A DNA stretch of 64,000 nucleotides. Source: Dietzia sp. ANT_WB102 (GTDB lineage: Bacteria > Actinomycetota > Actinomycetes > Mycobacteriales > Mycobacteriaceae). Within the stretch, counting starts at the first letter, position 1; each line of letters begins with the position of its first letter. Below are positions 39,476 to 50,644 of the stretch, piece after piece. A program made the position numbers and the translations under genes. Where the stretch lies: positions 1 to 64,000 of the forward strand of contig NZ_VOBA01000002.1 of assembly GCF_008369165.1 (NCBI RefSeq), written 5' to 3'. The notes under the pieces were generated by a model, which was not told the origin of the DNA, did not search any database, and saw only the letters and a list, made by a program, of their open reading frames with translations.

Positions 39476-41332
39476 ATGTGCGGAATCGTCGGATATGTCG
39501 GGCATCGCCCCGCCCTCCCTGTAGTCGTCGAAGCCTTGCGGCGGATGGAATACCGTGGCTACGACTCGGCGGGCGTCGCCGTCCTCGACGGAGGAGGAGC
39601 CGCCCGGGTGGAGAAGAAGGAGGGCAAGCTCGCCAATCTCGAGGCCGCGCTCTCTGCTGTGGGCGAAGGCGGGTTCCCGGGCACTACCGGCATCGGCCAC
39701 ACCCGCTGGGCCACGCACGGTCGCCCGAGCGACCGTAATGCCCACCCGCACGTCTCGGGTGACGTCGCGATCGTGCACAACGGGATCATCGAGAACTTCG
39801 CCCCGCTGCGCGCCGAGCTCGAGGCCGCGGGTGTCGAGCTCGAGTCCGACACGGATTCCGAGGTCGCGGCTCACCTGCTGCGGTGCGAGATGGAGTCCGG
39901 TCGCAATGGTGGCGACTTCGTCGCTGCGTGCCGTACCGTTCTGCGCCGTCTTGAAGGCGCGTTCACCCTGGTGTTCAGCCATGCCGCCCACCCGGACGTC
40001 CTGGTGGCCGCGCGCCGATCGACGCCGCTCGTACTGGGTGTCGGCTCGGGCGAGATGTTCCTCGGCTCGGACGTGGCGGCGTTCATCGAGCACACCCGTG
40101 ACGCGGTGGAGCTGGGTCAGGACACCGTCGTGGTCATGCGCGCGGACGCCTACGAGATCACCGACTTCGCCGGTGAGCCCGCCGAGGGCCGCCCGTTCCG
40201 CATCGATTGGGATCTCGAGGCTGCGGAGAAGGGCGGCTACGACTTCTTCATGCTCAAGGAGATCGCCGAGCAGCCGCAGGCCGTCGCCGACACCCTCTTG
40301 GGCCACTTCCAGGACGGCCGCATCGTTCTCGACGAGCAGCGCATCTCCGACCAGGAGCTGCGAGACGTCGACAAGGTCTTCATCGTGGCCTGCGGCAGTG
40401 CCTATCACTCGGGGATGGTCGCCAAGTACGCGATCGAGCACTGGACGCGTCTGCCATGTGAGGTCGAGATCGCCTCGGAGTTCCGCTACCGCGACCCGGT
40501 CCTGGACCGTTCCACGCTGGTGGTGGCCATCTCGCAGTCCGGCGAGACCGCGGACACCCTCGAGGCCGTGCGCCACGCCAAGTCCCAGAAGGCGCGCGTC
40601 CTGGCGGTGTGCAACACCAATGGTTCGCAGATCCCCCGTGAGGCCGACGCCGTGCTGTACACGCACGCCGGCCCCGAGATCGGTGTCGCCTCGACCAAGG
40701 CGTACCTGGCGCAGATCACCGCCAATTACCTGGTCGGACTCGCGCTCGCGCAGGCTCGGGGCACCAAGTACCCCGACGAGGTGGCCGCCGAGTTCCGCCA
40801 ACTCGAGCGGATGCCCGAGGACATCCAGAAGGTCGTGGACGCGCTCGATCCCGTCCGCGAGATCGCCCGCGAGCTCGCCGACGCCAAGTCGGTACTGTTC
40901 CTCGGCCGGCACGTTGGCTACCCGACGGCCCTGGAGGGCGCACTCAAACTCAAGGAGCTCGCGTACATGCACGCCGAGGGTTTCCCGGCGGGCGAGCTCA
41001 AGCACGGGCCGATCGCTCTCATCGAGGAGGGGCTCCCGGTCTTCGTCGTGATGCCGCCGGTCGAGGGGCGCGGGGTGCTGCACTCGAAGCTGGTGAGCAA
41101 CATCCAGGAGATCAAGGCCCGCGGGGCGCGGACCATCGTGATCGCCGAGGAGGGCGACGAGGTGGTCCGACCATTGTCGGACTACTTCATTCCGATCCCG
41201 CCCTCGACGACGCTGCTGCAGCCGCTGCTCGCCACCATTCCGTACCAGGCGTTCGCGGCCGAGGTCGCGGCGGCGCGGGGATACGACGTGGACAAGCCGC
41301 GCAACCTGGCCAAGTCCGTCACGGTGGAGTGA
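39476..41332 (+). CDS. glmS: Glutamine-fructose-6-phosphate aminotransferase (isomerizing)
   Basis: Makes glucosamine-6-phosphate, the first committed step to UDP-GlcNAc. The 618-aa protein starts MCGIVGYVGHR with the catalytic Cys2 of the glutaminase. TRWATHG and EYRGYDSAGV are glutaminase motifs. Two SIS domains follow (ISQSGETADTLEAV, then the segment ending with the C-terminal AKSVTVE that gates the ammonia channel). The start is fixed because Cys must be residue 2. A leaderless TAGACT promoter lies directly upstream. No glmS ribozyme is visible. NnrDE follows after 22 bases. Confidence 0.97.
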   Translation: MCGIVGYVGHRPALPVVVEALRRMEYRGYDSAGVAVLDGGGAARVEKKEGKLANLEAALSAVGEGGFPGTTGIGHTRWATHGRPSDRNAHPHVSGDVAIVHNGIIENFAPLRAELEAAGVELESDTDSEVAAHLLRCEMESGRNGGDFVAACRTVLRRLEGAFTLVFSHAAHPDVLVAARRSTPLVLGVGSGEMFLGSDVAAFIEHTRDAVELGQDTVVVMRADAYEITDFAGEPAEGRPFRIDWDLEAAEKGGYDFFMLKEIAEQPQAVADTLLGHFQDGRIVLDEQRISDQELRDVDKVFIVACGSAYHSGMVAKYAIEHWTRLPCEVEIASEFRYRDPVLDRSTLVVAISQSGETADTLEAVRHAKSQKARVLAVCNTNGSQIPREADAVLYTHAGPEIGVASTKAYLAQITANYLVGLALAQARGTKYPDEVAAEFRQLERMPEDIQKVVDALDPVREIARELADAKSVLFLGRHVGYPTALEGALKLKELAYMHAEGFPAGELKHGPIALIEEGLPVFVVMPPVEGRGVLHSKLVSNIQEIKARGARTIVIAEEGDEVVRPLSDYFIPIPPSTTLLQPLLATIPYQAFAAEVAAARGYDVDKPRNLAKSVTVE

Positions 41333-41354
41333 CGCCCCAGCGGGCCGGACGATC

Positions 41355-42905
41355 ATGAGGTGCGCGTACCCGGTGGAGGTGATCCGCGAGGCGGAGCGCC
41401 CCCTCCTGTCTGCGACCGAGGCCTCTGGGGACCCGGACGCGGTGATGCGTCGGGCCGCCGCGGGAGTCGCGTACCACACTGCGGTGTTCCTGCGCGAGAT
41501 CACCGGCGGCGTTTACGGTCGATCGGTGCTGCTCGTCGTGGGCAGCGGAGACAACGGCGGTGACGCCCTGTACACCGGTGCGGCACTACGCAGACGGGGC
41601 TGCCGGGTCGAGGCGGTCCTGACCGACCCGGGCCGTGCACACCCGCGGGCGCTGGCCGCGCTCCGCCAGGCGGGTGGCCGGATCGTGCCCGCCGGCGAGG
41701 TATGCGCGAGCGGCCGGCGCGTGCCCGACGTCGCGGTCGACGGAGTGGTGGGGTTGGCCGGGACGGGGCCCCTGCGCGAGCCCGCGGCCGAGGTGGTGGC
41801 ACGGCTACGGGCCGCCGGGGTCCCGCTGATCGCGGTGGACCTGCCCAGTGGCGTCGACGCTGACACCGGCACCGTCCACGAACCCCATGTGCAGGCCGCG
41901 CTCACCGTGACCTTCGGGGTGTTGCGTCGCGCCCACCTGCTCGCCTCGCCGGTGTGCGGCCGCGTCGAGGTGGTGGACATCGGCTTGGCCGACCTTCCGG
42001 CGGGGCCCGGAACGATAACGCGGCCCGGATCGGCCGAGGTGGGCCGCGCCTGGCCGGTGCCGGGCCCGGCCGACGACAAGTACACGCAGGGTGTGGTGGC
42101 CGTGCGCGCCGGATCCGACCGGTACCCCGGGGCGGCCGTGCTGTGCGCGTCTGCCGCCGTGGCTGCGACCTCTGGCATGGTGCGTTACGTGGGGTCGGGG
42201 GCGGCGGCAGTGCTCGCGGTTCGGCCGGAGGTGGTGTGTCACCCGACGGTTGCCGAGACCGGCACAGCACAGGCGTGGGTGGTCGGGCCCGGTGGCGGGA
42301 CGGGGACCGACGCGGTGGCCGACATCGACGCGGTGCTGGCGAAGGGGCGGCCCACCGTGCTCGACGCCGACGCGTTGACCTGCGTCGCCGCGCATCCGGT
42401 CCTGTTGCGCAGCGCCACCGCGCCGATACTGCTCACCCCGCACGCCGGCGAATTCGACCGGCTCACCGGTGGGTGGGATCGAGCGGACCGGCCCGGCGCG
42501 CTTCGTCGGTTCACGGCGGGGTTGAGGGACCGGGGGATCGAGGCGACGGTGCTGCTCAAGGGGCGGGTCACGATGGTCGACGACGGCGAGACGACGTTCG
42601 CCGTGGATGTCGGATCCTCGTGGGCCGCGACGGCCGGTTCCGGAGACGTCCTGTCCGGGATGGTTGGCGCATTGCTCGCGAGTGGCGCGGCGACCGGAGG
42701 GGCGGTCGCGTGGGCTGCGGTTGCGGCCGCCACCGCGCACGGTGAGGCCGCGCGGCGGGCGGCGCACCGGCAAGGGGCGGCGGGTGCGCCGATCGGTGCC
42801 TCTGACCTGGTGGCCGCAGTTCCGAGGGCGATTTCGGCACTGCGGGGGCCGCACATCGCCCACCGGCCGTCTTCTTTGGCAGAATTGCCCGAATGGGCCC
42901 AGTAG
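41355..42905 (+). CDS. nnrDE: Bifunctional NAD(P)H-hydrate epimerase / ADP-dependent dehydratase
   Basis: Repairs hydrated NAD(P)H. Residues 1-215 form the YjeF-N epimerase with VGSGDNGGDALYTG and AVDLPSGVDADTG. Residues 225-500 form the YjeF-C ATP/ADP-dependent dehydratase with VVGPGGGTGTDA, LDADALT, LLTPHAGEFDRLTG and SSWAATAGSGDVLSGM. Length of 516 aa fits the fused form (Rv3433c). It overlaps alr by 13 bases, so the pair is translationally linked within a cell-wall precursor cluster. Confidence 0.94.
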   Translation: MRCAYPVEVIREAERPLLSATEASGDPDAVMRRAAAGVAYHTAVFLREITGGVYGRSVLLVVGSGDNGGDALYTGAALRRRGCRVEAVLTDPGRAHPRALAALRQAGGRIVPAGEVCASGRRVPDVAVDGVVGLAGTGPLREPAAEVVARLRAAGVPLIAVDLPSGVDADTGTVHEPHVQAALTVTFGVLRRAHLLASPVCGRVEVVDIGLADLPAGPGTITRPGSAEVGRAWPVPGPADDKYTQGVVAVRAGSDRYPGAAVLCASAAVAATSGMVRYVGSGAAAVLAVRPEVVCHPTVAETGTAQAWVVGPGGGTGTDAVADIDAVLAKGRPTVLDADALTCVAAHPVLLRSATAPILLTPHAGEFDRLTGGWDRADRPGALRRFTAGLRDRGIEATVLLKGRVTMVDDGETTFAVDVGSSWAATAGSGDVLSGMVGALLASGAATGGAVAWAAVAAATAHGEAARRAAHRQGAAGAPIGASDLVAAVPRAISALRGPHIAHRPSSLAELPEWAQ

Positions 42906-44071
42906 TCCCCCCCGCGCCGTGCCGCGCCGAGATCGATCTGGACGCGATCGAGCACAATAGTCGCGTCCTCGTCCAGGCTGCGCGCGGAGCGCGAGTCATG
43001 GCTGTGGTCAAGGCTGACGCCTACGGACACGGGGCCGTTCCCGTGTCGCTGGCCGCCCTGCGCGGCGGTGCGCACGCCCTCGGTGTGACCACCATCGCAG
43101 AGGCGAAGCAGCTGAGGTCGGCCGGCATCGACGCCGAAATCCTGGCCTGGCTGTACTCGACCTCTGACGATGTCCGCGCCGCACTGGAATCCGACATCGA
43201 CCTCGCCGTCCCAAGCCCCGCCCACCTGGACACCGTCCTCGAGGCCGCCCGCCGTTCCGGCCGCCGCGCGAGAGTGACTCCCAAGATCGATACCGGCCTA
43301 GCCCGTTCGGGCATCGCGTTGGAAGACTGGCCGGCGGTTCTCGAACGGCTAGTGTCCGCGACCGCGGGAGGGCTCGTTGAGGTCACGGGATTGATGGCGC
43401 ACTTCGCCCACGCCGATGACCCGGGCAACCCGGTGATCGACCAGCAGGTGACGCTGCTGCACGAGTGCGTGGCGCAGGCACGCGCTCGAGGCCTGGAGTG
43501 CCCGGTCAACCACCATGCCAACTCGGCGGCCACACTGACCCGCCCCGGGGACGGCTTCGAGATGGTCCGCCCGGGGATCGCCCTCTACGGGCTCAACCCC
43601 GTCGAGGACCTCGAGGTGGACCTGGTGCCGGCCATGACGTTCGCGGCCGAGGTCCTCCTTGTACGACGCCTGTCCGCCGGTCAGGGGGTGAGCTACGGGC
43701 ACACGTGGCACGCGCCCCACGACACCACTGTCGCCCTGATCGCCGCCGGTTACGCCGACGGGGTGTGGCGGATGCTCTCGGGCAGGATGGACGTGACGAT
43801 CGGCGGGCGTCGCTACCCGAACGTCGGTCGCGTGTGCATGGACCAGTTCGTCGTCGACCTCGGACCGGAGCCCGGCACGCGGGTACGGGCGGGGGACACG
43901 GCGGTGCTGTTCGGGAACGGGGCCGACGGCGGCCCCACGGCCGCGGAATGGGCGCGGACGCTGGGCACCATTCACTACGAGGTGGTCACCGCGGTGCGGG
44001 GCCGGGCCGGCCGGCACCACATGCTCCGTGGTTTACACGGTCCCAGCAGCGGCCCGGAGGCCGTGGGATGA
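42893..44071 (+). CDS. alr: Alanine racemase
   Basis: A PLP enzyme of 392 aa that makes D-alanine for peptidoglycan. The PLP lysine is in MAVVKADAYGHGAVP (about 43), LMAHFAHADDP and NHHANSAAT line the site. The catalytic tyrosine is in GVSYGHTWHA and VGRVCMDQFVVDLG follows. ATG 42893 lies inside the end of nnrDE. Its stop overlaps the next hydrolase start (ATGA). The cluster order repeats Rv3433c-Rv3423c-Rv3422c, though in M. tuberculosis extra genes intervene. Confidence 0.96.
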   Translation: MGPVVPPAPCRAEIDLDAIEHNSRVLVQAARGARVMAVVKADAYGHGAVPVSLAALRGGAHALGVTTIAEAKQLRSAGIDAEILAWLYSTSDDVRAALESDIDLAVPSPAHLDTVLEAARRSGRRARVTPKIDTGLARSGIALEDWPAVLERLVSATAGGLVEVTGLMAHFAHADDPGNPVIDQQVTLLHECVAQARARGLECPVNHHANSAATLTRPGDGFEMVRPGIALYGLNPVEDLEVDLVPAMTFAAEVLLVRRLSAGQGVSYGHTWHAPHDTTVALIAAGYADGVWRMLSGRMDVTIGGRRYPNVGRVCMDQFVVDLGPEPGTRVRAGDTAVLFGNGADGGPTAAEWARTLGTIHYEVVTAVRGRAGRHHMLRGLHGPSSGPEAVG

Positions 44072-45300
44072 ACGAGGACGAGGACGTCCCCGGTGGTCGC
44101 GGTAGGCCCCGACTCCGTCTGCCGAGACGGCCGGGCCGGTCTGCGGCCGGGACACCGATCGAGGTCCGGCCGCCCGATGTCGTCGGGGGCGAGCCTGAGG
44201 ACCTCGAGGCCGTAAACGACCAGATCCGAACCCCCGGTGGGCTGCGCGCGGGCCTGAGCGCACTCGGCGCGGCGACGCTCGGCTCAGTGGTCACGCTGCT
44301 GCCCGGTCGACGCGCCAACGACCCGTGGGCCGGCGAGGACATGTGGGAACTCGGGGTGGACCGTGGGTCAATGGTCGCCGCCTCTGACGGTGTGCCGCTC
44401 GCGGTCCGGGAGGCCGGGCCCACCGACGCGCCGATGACCGTCGTCTTCGTCCACGGGTACACCCTGTCGATGGACACCTGGCACTTCCAGCGCAGACACC
44501 TCGCGGACCGGTTCGGTTCCGAGATCCGGATGATCTTCTACGACCAGCGCGGCCACGGGCTCAGTGGGATGAGTTCGCGGCGCAATTCCACCATCGACCA
44601 GTTGTCCCGGGATCTCGACACGGTCATTTCGGCGACCGCACCCGCAGGTCCGCTCGTGGTGATCGGGCATTCCATGGGCGGGATGACCGTCATGGGGTAT
44701 TCTGCGCGTCATCCGGAGACGGTGCGGGAGCGCGTCCTGGGGGTCGGATTGGTCTCCACCGCGATGGCGGAGCTCTCCGAGGCAGGTCTCGGCGCAGTGC
44801 TCGACAACAAGACGGTGGCGCGCCTGGCCGGGTTCGCGGGTCGCAGCCCCGGGATGTTCACCAACGGCCGGCGGGCGCTCGGAGCGATTATCTCGCCGTT
44901 CATCTACGGAGGCTCGTTCGGTGACCCGGCCTCGATGAGTCCGACAGTCGCGCGGTTCGTGGACAAGCTCATCGCCTCGACGGACGTGCTGACCATCGCC
45001 AACTTCTTCGAGACCCTGACGCAGCACGACGAGTCGGCCGCCGCGGCGGTCCTGCGGGACGTGCGCACGACGGTCTTGTGCGGCGACCGCGACCTGCTCA
45101 CACCGCTGGACCGGTCCGTCGACATCGCCGAAGAACTGCCAGACGCCGAGTTCGTGGTCGTCCCGGGCGCCGGCCACATGGTCATGCTCGAGGAGCCCGC
45201 CCACGTGTCCGAGGTGCTGGGGGACCTGGTGGCCGACGCGATCATCGCGTTTCGGGACCGGGACCGCCGCCGTGCCACCGACCGGGACAGGGCCACGTGA
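44068..45300 (+). CDS. Alpha/beta hydrolase
   Basis: A 410-aa protein. The first 75 residues are charged then weakly hydrophobic (LRAGLSALGAATLGSVVTLLPG), perhaps a membrane contact. The hydrolase core follows with VFVHGYTLSMDTW, FYDQRGHGLSG, the nucleophile elbow VIGHSMGGMTVMGY (Ser present), the acid in LCGDRDLLTP and the His in VPGAGHMVMLEEP. The triad is complete, so it should be active; substrate unknown. ATG 44068 has GGAGG 8 bases upstream. It overlaps alr and tsaE by 4 bases each, in the same string as the t6A genes. Confidence 0.9.
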   Translation: MNEDEDVPGGRGRPRLRLPRRPGRSAAGTPIEVRPPDVVGGEPEDLEAVNDQIRTPGGLRAGLSALGAATLGSVVTLLPGRRANDPWAGEDMWELGVDRGSMVAASDGVPLAVREAGPTDAPMTVVFVHGYTLSMDTWHFQRRHLADRFGSEIRMIFYDQRGHGLSGMSSRRNSTIDQLSRDLDTVISATAPAGPLVVIGHSMGGMTVMGYSARHPETVRERVLGVGLVSTAMAELSEAGLGAVLDNKTVARLAGFAGRSPGMFTNGRRALGAIISPFIYGGSFGDPASMSPTVARFVDKLIASTDVLTIANFFETLTQHDESAAAAVLRDVRTTVLCGDRDLLTPLDRSVDIAEELPDAEFVVVPGAGHMVMLEEPAHVSEVLGDLVADAIIAFRDRDRRRATDRDRAT

Positions 45301-45818
45301 CGGTCGGCGTCCCCGGCGAGCGCGTGCTGCCGACGGTGGAGGACACCCGCGCGCTGGGCGCGGAACTCGCCGGACTGCTCCGAGCCGGCGACGTGGTGAT
45401 CCTCGACGGACCCCTCGGCGCCGGCAAGACCGCGCTGACCACCGGCATCGCGGCCGGGCTCGGTGTCCGGGGCCGCGTCACGTCGCCGACCTTCGTCATC
45501 GCCCGCCGCCACCCCCCGGTGACCCCCGGCGACCCGGGGTTGGTCCACGTCGACGCGTACCGGCTGCTCGGCGGCCAGGACCCGGACGGCCCACAGCCGA
45601 CCAGCGGTGACCTGGCCGATCAACTGGAGTCCCTCGACCTGGACACCGCACTCGACAGCGACGTGGTGGTGGTCGAGTGGGGCGCGGGGTTCGTGGACTC
45701 CCTCGTCGAGTCCCCGCTGCTGGTCACCCTGCGCCGCCCCGACGGCACCGACGTCCGGACGGCCACCTGGCGCCGGGACGGCTCGCCCGGCCCCTCGGTC
45801 GGGCCGGCGGTACCCTGA
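45297..45818 (+). CDS. tsaE: tRNA t6A biosynthesis ATPase TsaE
   Basis: A 173-aa P-loop ATPase that works with TsaB and TsaD to attach threonylcarbamoyl to A37 of tRNAs. GPLGAGKTALTTGIAAGLG is Walker A (about 41-48). RVTSPTFVIARRH, VHVDAYRLL and VVVVEWGAGF complete the family pattern. GTG 45297 overlaps the hydrolase stop (GTGA). The C-terminal tail beyond residue 150 is longer and more variable. Confidence 0.94.
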   Translation: MTVGVPGERVLPTVEDTRALGAELAGLLRAGDVVILDGPLGAGKTALTTGIAAGLGVRGRVTSPTFVIARRHPPVTPGDPGLVHVDAYRLLGGQDPDGPQPTSGDLADQLESLDLDTALDSDVVVVEWGAGFVDSLVESPLLVTLRRPDGTDVRTATWRRDGSPGPSVGPAVP

Positions 45819-45822
45819 CCTC

Positions 45823-46539
45823 GTGCTCGTCCTCGCCGTAGACACCTCCACCCCCTTCGTCACTGCGGGGGTGTGCAGACTCGTGCCCGGCGAGAGCGCC
45901 CCTCGGGTCGACACCATTGCCACCCGGGTCACCGAGGACGGCCGCGCCCACGCGGAACTGCTCACTCCACACATCCTCGAGTGCCTCGCCGAGGCGGGCC
46001 TCACGCCGGGCGAAATCGACGCCGTCGCCGTAGGCACGGGGCCGGGGCCGTTCACCGGACTGCGCGTGGGGATGGCCACCGCCGCCGCGTTCGCAGACGC
46101 CATCTCCAGGCCGGTCTACGGGGTGTGTTCGCTCGATGGGCTCGCGGCCACCGCGCGCGCCGCCGGGGCGACCGGCGACCTCGTCGTCGTCACCGATGCC
46201 CGCCGCCGAGAGTCCTACCACGCCCGCTACCGTGCCGACGGCACGCGCACGGCGGGCCCGACGGTGGAGCCCGCCGCCGGGATCGACGTCGACGGCGTCG
46301 CCCACCTGGCCGGCGACCCTGTGCGCCTTGGCGAGGTCACTGCCGTACCCCGGCACAGCACCCCCGGGATTGTCGCCGTGTCCGCCCCCGATCCCGCCGG
46401 CCTCGTCGTCGTGGCCGCCCCCGACCTCCTCGCGGGGACACCCCCGACTCCTCTAGAACCGCTCTACCTGCGTCGACCCGACGCCATCCCGCCTCGGCAC
46501 GTCGCGCCCTCGACCGCGCTGCGGGGGGCTCGACGATGA
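45823..46539 (+). CDS. tsaB: tRNA t6A biosynthesis protein TsaB
   Basis: A 238-aa ASKHA-fold protein, the catalytically inactive scaffold partner of TsaD. It begins [17 protein letters not shown], has [19 protein letters not shown], and [18 protein letters not shown] 45823 lies only 5 bases after tsaE. TACCCT (45811-45816) is 6 bases before this start and could be an internal leaderless promoter. Its stop overlaps rimI (ATGA). Confidence 0.93.
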   Translation: MLVLAVDTSTPFVTAGVCRLVPGESAPRVDTIATRVTEDGRAHAELLTPHILECLAEAGLTPGEIDAVAVGTGPGPFTGLRVGMATAAAFADAISRPVYGVCSLDGLAATARAAGATGDLVVVTDARRRESYHARYRADGTRTAGPTVEPAAGIDVDGVAHLAGDPVRLGEVTAVPRHSTPGIVAVSAPDPAGLVVVAAPDLLAGTPPTPLEPLYLRRPDAIPPRHVAPSTALRGARR

Positions 46540-47051
46540 GCGGTCCGCACCCGGGTGCCATCGTCCACGACCAACTCGTCGCCGACGACGCCATGCGGTG
46601 TGCAGAACTAGAGAGGGTGCTGTTCCCCGCCGACGGTCCGTGGTCGGCGGCGGCGCTGATGTCGGAGATCGGATCGCGGCACAACAGCTGCTTCGCGGCG
46701 CGAGTGGACGACCTCCTGGTCGGCTATGCCGTGCTCGCCGCGCTCGGGCCCGAGGGCGACCGGGAATACGAGGTGCACACCATCGGGGTCGATCCGAGTT
46801 TTCAGGGACGCGGGATCGGACGCGCACTGCTGCGCCGCATGCTCGACGTCGCGGACGCCGACATGGCGCCGGTGGTGCTGGACGTGCGGACCGACAACGT
46901 GCCGGCCCGCACCCTGTACGAGACCCACGGATTCGAGGTGGTGGGGCTGCGGCCCCGGTACTACCGACCCAGCATGGCCGATGCGCACCTCATGGTGAGG
47001 CCAGCGGTGGGCGGTCGCGAGCGCGATGGAGCGAAGGGGAGAAGCCGGTGA
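46536..47051 (+). CDS. rimI: Ribosomal protein S18 alanine N-acetyltransferase
   Basis: A GNAT-fold acetyltransferase of 171 aa. [20 protein letters not shown] is the acetyl-CoA binding motif (about 80-99), followed by [19 protein letters not shown] and [14 protein letters not shown]. RimI acetylates the N-terminus of ribosomal protein S18 in E. coli and may have wider targets in mycobacteria. It overlaps both neighbours, tsaB and tsaD, by 4 bases. Confidence 0.92.
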   Translation: MSGPHPGAIVHDQLVADDAMRCAELERVLFPADGPWSAAALMSEIGSRHNSCFAARVDDLLVGYAVLAALGPEGDREYEVHTIGVDPSFQGRGIGRALLRRMLDVADADMAPVVLDVRTDNVPARTLYETHGFEVVGLRPRYYRPSMADAHLMVRPAVGGRERDGAKGRSR

Positions 47052-48085
47052 GGACCGTCATGGGGATAGAGAGTTCATGCGACGAGACGGGCGTCGCCGT
47101 CGCTCGGGTGGACGACGACGGTAGAGCCGAGTTGCTGTCCGACGTGGTCGCCTCATCGATGTCCGAGCACGCCCGGTTCGGCGGTGTGGTGCCGGAGATC
47201 GCCTCCCGGGCGCACCTCGAGGCGCTCGTACCCACCGTCCGCGCTGCCCTCGCCGAGGCCGGCGTGGAGCGCCCGGACGCCGTCGCCGCGACGATCGGGC
47301 CCGGTCTTTCCGGTGCGTTGCTGGTGGGCTCGTCCGCGGCCAAGGCCTACGCGGCCGCGTGGGGGGTTCCGTTCTACGCCGTCAACCACCTCGTCGGCCA
47401 TGTCGCGGTCGCGGGGTTCGACGGCGGGCCGCTGACCGAGTGCGTCGCCCTGCTTGTCTCCGGTGGGCACACCCAGCTGCTGCACGTGCGCTCTCTCGCC
47501 GAGCCGGTCGTCGAGCTCGGCTCGACCCTCGACGACGCCGCCGGCGAGGCGTACGACAAGGTGGCCCGCCTTCTCGGCCTGGGGTACCCGGGCGGGCCGG
47601 TGATCGACCGACTCGCCGGGGTCGGGGATCCCCGTGCGATCCCGTTTCCGCGCGGGATGACCGGCCCCCGGGACGCACGGTACGACTTCTCCTTCTCCGG
47701 ACTCAAGACCGCCGTCGCGCGCCGCATCGAAGCAGCCGAGCGTGACGGAGACGAACTCGAGGTGGCAGACGTCGCTGCTTCCTTCCAGGAGGCCGTGGCC
47801 GACGTGCTCACTGTGAAGGCGGTCCGGGCCTGCACCGATCTGGGCGTGGACACGCTGCTCATCGGTGGTGGGGTCGCCGCCAACTCGCGACTGCGCGAAC
47901 TCGCCGCCCAGCGGTGTGCAGATGCGGGCCTGGCCCTACGTGTCCCGCGGCCGCGGCTGTGTACTGACAACGGCGCGATGGTGGTGGGGGTCGCCTCAGC
48001 ACTGCTCGCCGCGGGTGCCGCGCCCAGTCCACTGACCGTGGCGGCCGACCCCGGGTTGCCGGTCCAGGTCACCCAGGTCGCGTAG
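47048..48085 (+). CDS. tsaD: tRNA N6-adenosine threonylcarbamoyltransferase TsaD
   Basis: The catalytic subunit that transfers threonylcarbamoyl to A37. The 345 aa show [41 protein letters not shown] (the two metal-binding His), [11 protein letters not shown] and [15 protein letters not shown] 47048 overlaps the rimI stop and has GGGAG close upstream. The middle of the HxxxH segment, HLVGH, differs from the common HMEGH, which is seen in actinobacterial versions. Confidence 0.96.
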   Translation: MRTVMGIESSCDETGVAVARVDDDGRAELLSDVVASSMSEHARFGGVVPEIASRAHLEALVPTVRAALAEAGVERPDAVAATIGPGLSGALLVGSSAAKAYAAAWGVPFYAVNHLVGHVAVAGFDGGPLTECVALLVSGGHTQLLHVRSLAEPVVELGSTLDDAAGEAYDKVARLLGLGYPGGPVIDRLAGVGDPRAIPFPRGMTGPRDARYDFSFSGLKTAVARRIEAAERDGDELEVADVAASFQEAVADVLTVKAVRACTDLGVDTLLIGGGVAANSRLRELAAQRCADAGLALRVPRPRLCTDNGAMVVGVASALLAAGAAPSPLTVAADPGLPVQVTQVA

Positions 48086-48161
48086 CGCGAGGGATGCGCC
48101 TGCGATTCGTGCCGCGGTCTCGCGACGAACGCTGACGGTAGTGCACCCGCACACGGTTTCC

Positions 48162-48195
48162 TTGAGTGCTGGCACTCGCCTGTGTAGAGTGCCAA
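48162..48195 (+). promoter_or_regulatory. groS-groL promoter with overlapping CIRCE (HrcA operator)
   Basis: TTGAGT (48162-48167), a 17-base spacer and TAGAGT (48185-48190) form a clear promoter. The CIRCE inverted repeat CTGGCACTC-N9-GAGTGCCAA occupies 48169-48195, covering the spacer and -10. HrcA bound here would block RNA polymerase and release it on heat stress. The leader to groS is about 150 nt. In the 265 bases between tsaD and groS this is the only clear signal. Confidence 0.9.
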
Positions 48196-48350
48196 TAGAC
48201 ACGGAGCTCCGAGGGCACCACCCGCGACGGTGTACGCGGTAGTCCGGGTCGGACATAAACCACGGGCCGCCCACCGGCGTCCCGACCTGTTGAACCACAC
48301 TCTGAGTCGCCCGGTATCCGGGTGACCACACCCCATACGGGAGGATCATC

Positions 48351-48638
48351 GTGGCGATCAAGCCGCTTGAGGACAAGATTCTCGTCGAGGCCCTTGAGGC
48401 CGAGACCACCACGGCGTCCGGTCTCGTCATCCCGGACACCGCCAAGGAGAAGCCCCAGGAGGGCACCGTCGTCGCGGTCGGTAAGGGCCGCTTCGACGAG
48501 GACGGCGACCGCATCCCCATGGACATCAAGGAGGGGGACAAGGTCATCTACTCGAAGTACGGCGGCACCGAGATCAAGTACGAGGGCAAGGAGTACCTGA
48601 TCCTCTCCTCGCGTGACGTTCTCGCGGTCATCGACTGA
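48351..48638 (+). CDS. groS: Co-chaperonin GroES
   Basis: A 95-aa co-chaperonin that caps GroEL. It starts with [38 protein letters not shown], split here as the mobile loop (about 17-34), and has the roof and barrel residues [23 protein letters not shown] 48351 has GGAGG about 8 bases upstream. It is separated from groL by 122 bases with a strong hairpin. Confidence 0.97.
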   Translation: MAIKPLEDKILVEALEAETTTASGLVIPDTAKEKPQEGTVVAVGKGRFDEDGDRIPMDIKEGDKVIYSKYGGTEIKYEGKEYLILSSRDVLAVID

Positions 48639-48643
48639 CGTGA

Positions 48644-50383
<1,740 letters not shown>

Positions 50384-50391
50384 TCTCGGTC

Positions 50392-50438
50392 GCCCACGGG
50401 CCCCGCACTCCTCGCCAAGGAGCGCGGGGCCCGTGGGC
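50392..50438 (+). terminator. Terminator after groL1
   Basis: A 15-bp perfect stem (gcccacgggccccgc with gcggggcccgtgggc) with a 17-base loop, 8 bases after the groL1 stop. Confidence 0.87.
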
Positions 50439-50644
50439 CGTTCCGGGCCGGTCGCGTGGTCCCGAGTGACCCGCAGCGGTTACGCTTGACGCTCACCAGT
50501 AGTCCCCCGGCACAGGGGTCACATGCCTATTCTGGGCCCGAGCCACACCGGTCGCCGTACGGCCGGGATGTGGGACCCGTCGCGACTCGAGAGAAAGGCC
50601 GTGCCCCGTAACACATCCGTGTAACACGGGGCCCCCGATATCCG

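Noticed and set aside
39476..39480. Possible glmS ribozyme upstream of glmS
   Set aside because: The start codon is only 8 bases from a -10 element, leaving no room for a ribozyme leader.
39467..41503. 678-aa antisense frame across glmS
   Set aside because: GC-rich third positions keep the opposite frame open. The sense gene is unambiguous and the antisense protein has no recognisable motif.
50480..50535. Possible SigD self-promoter (ggttacgcttg, then TATTCT)
   Set aside because: The spacing does not fit a clear two-box promoter and I am not certain of the SigD consensus, so it is not listed as a feature.
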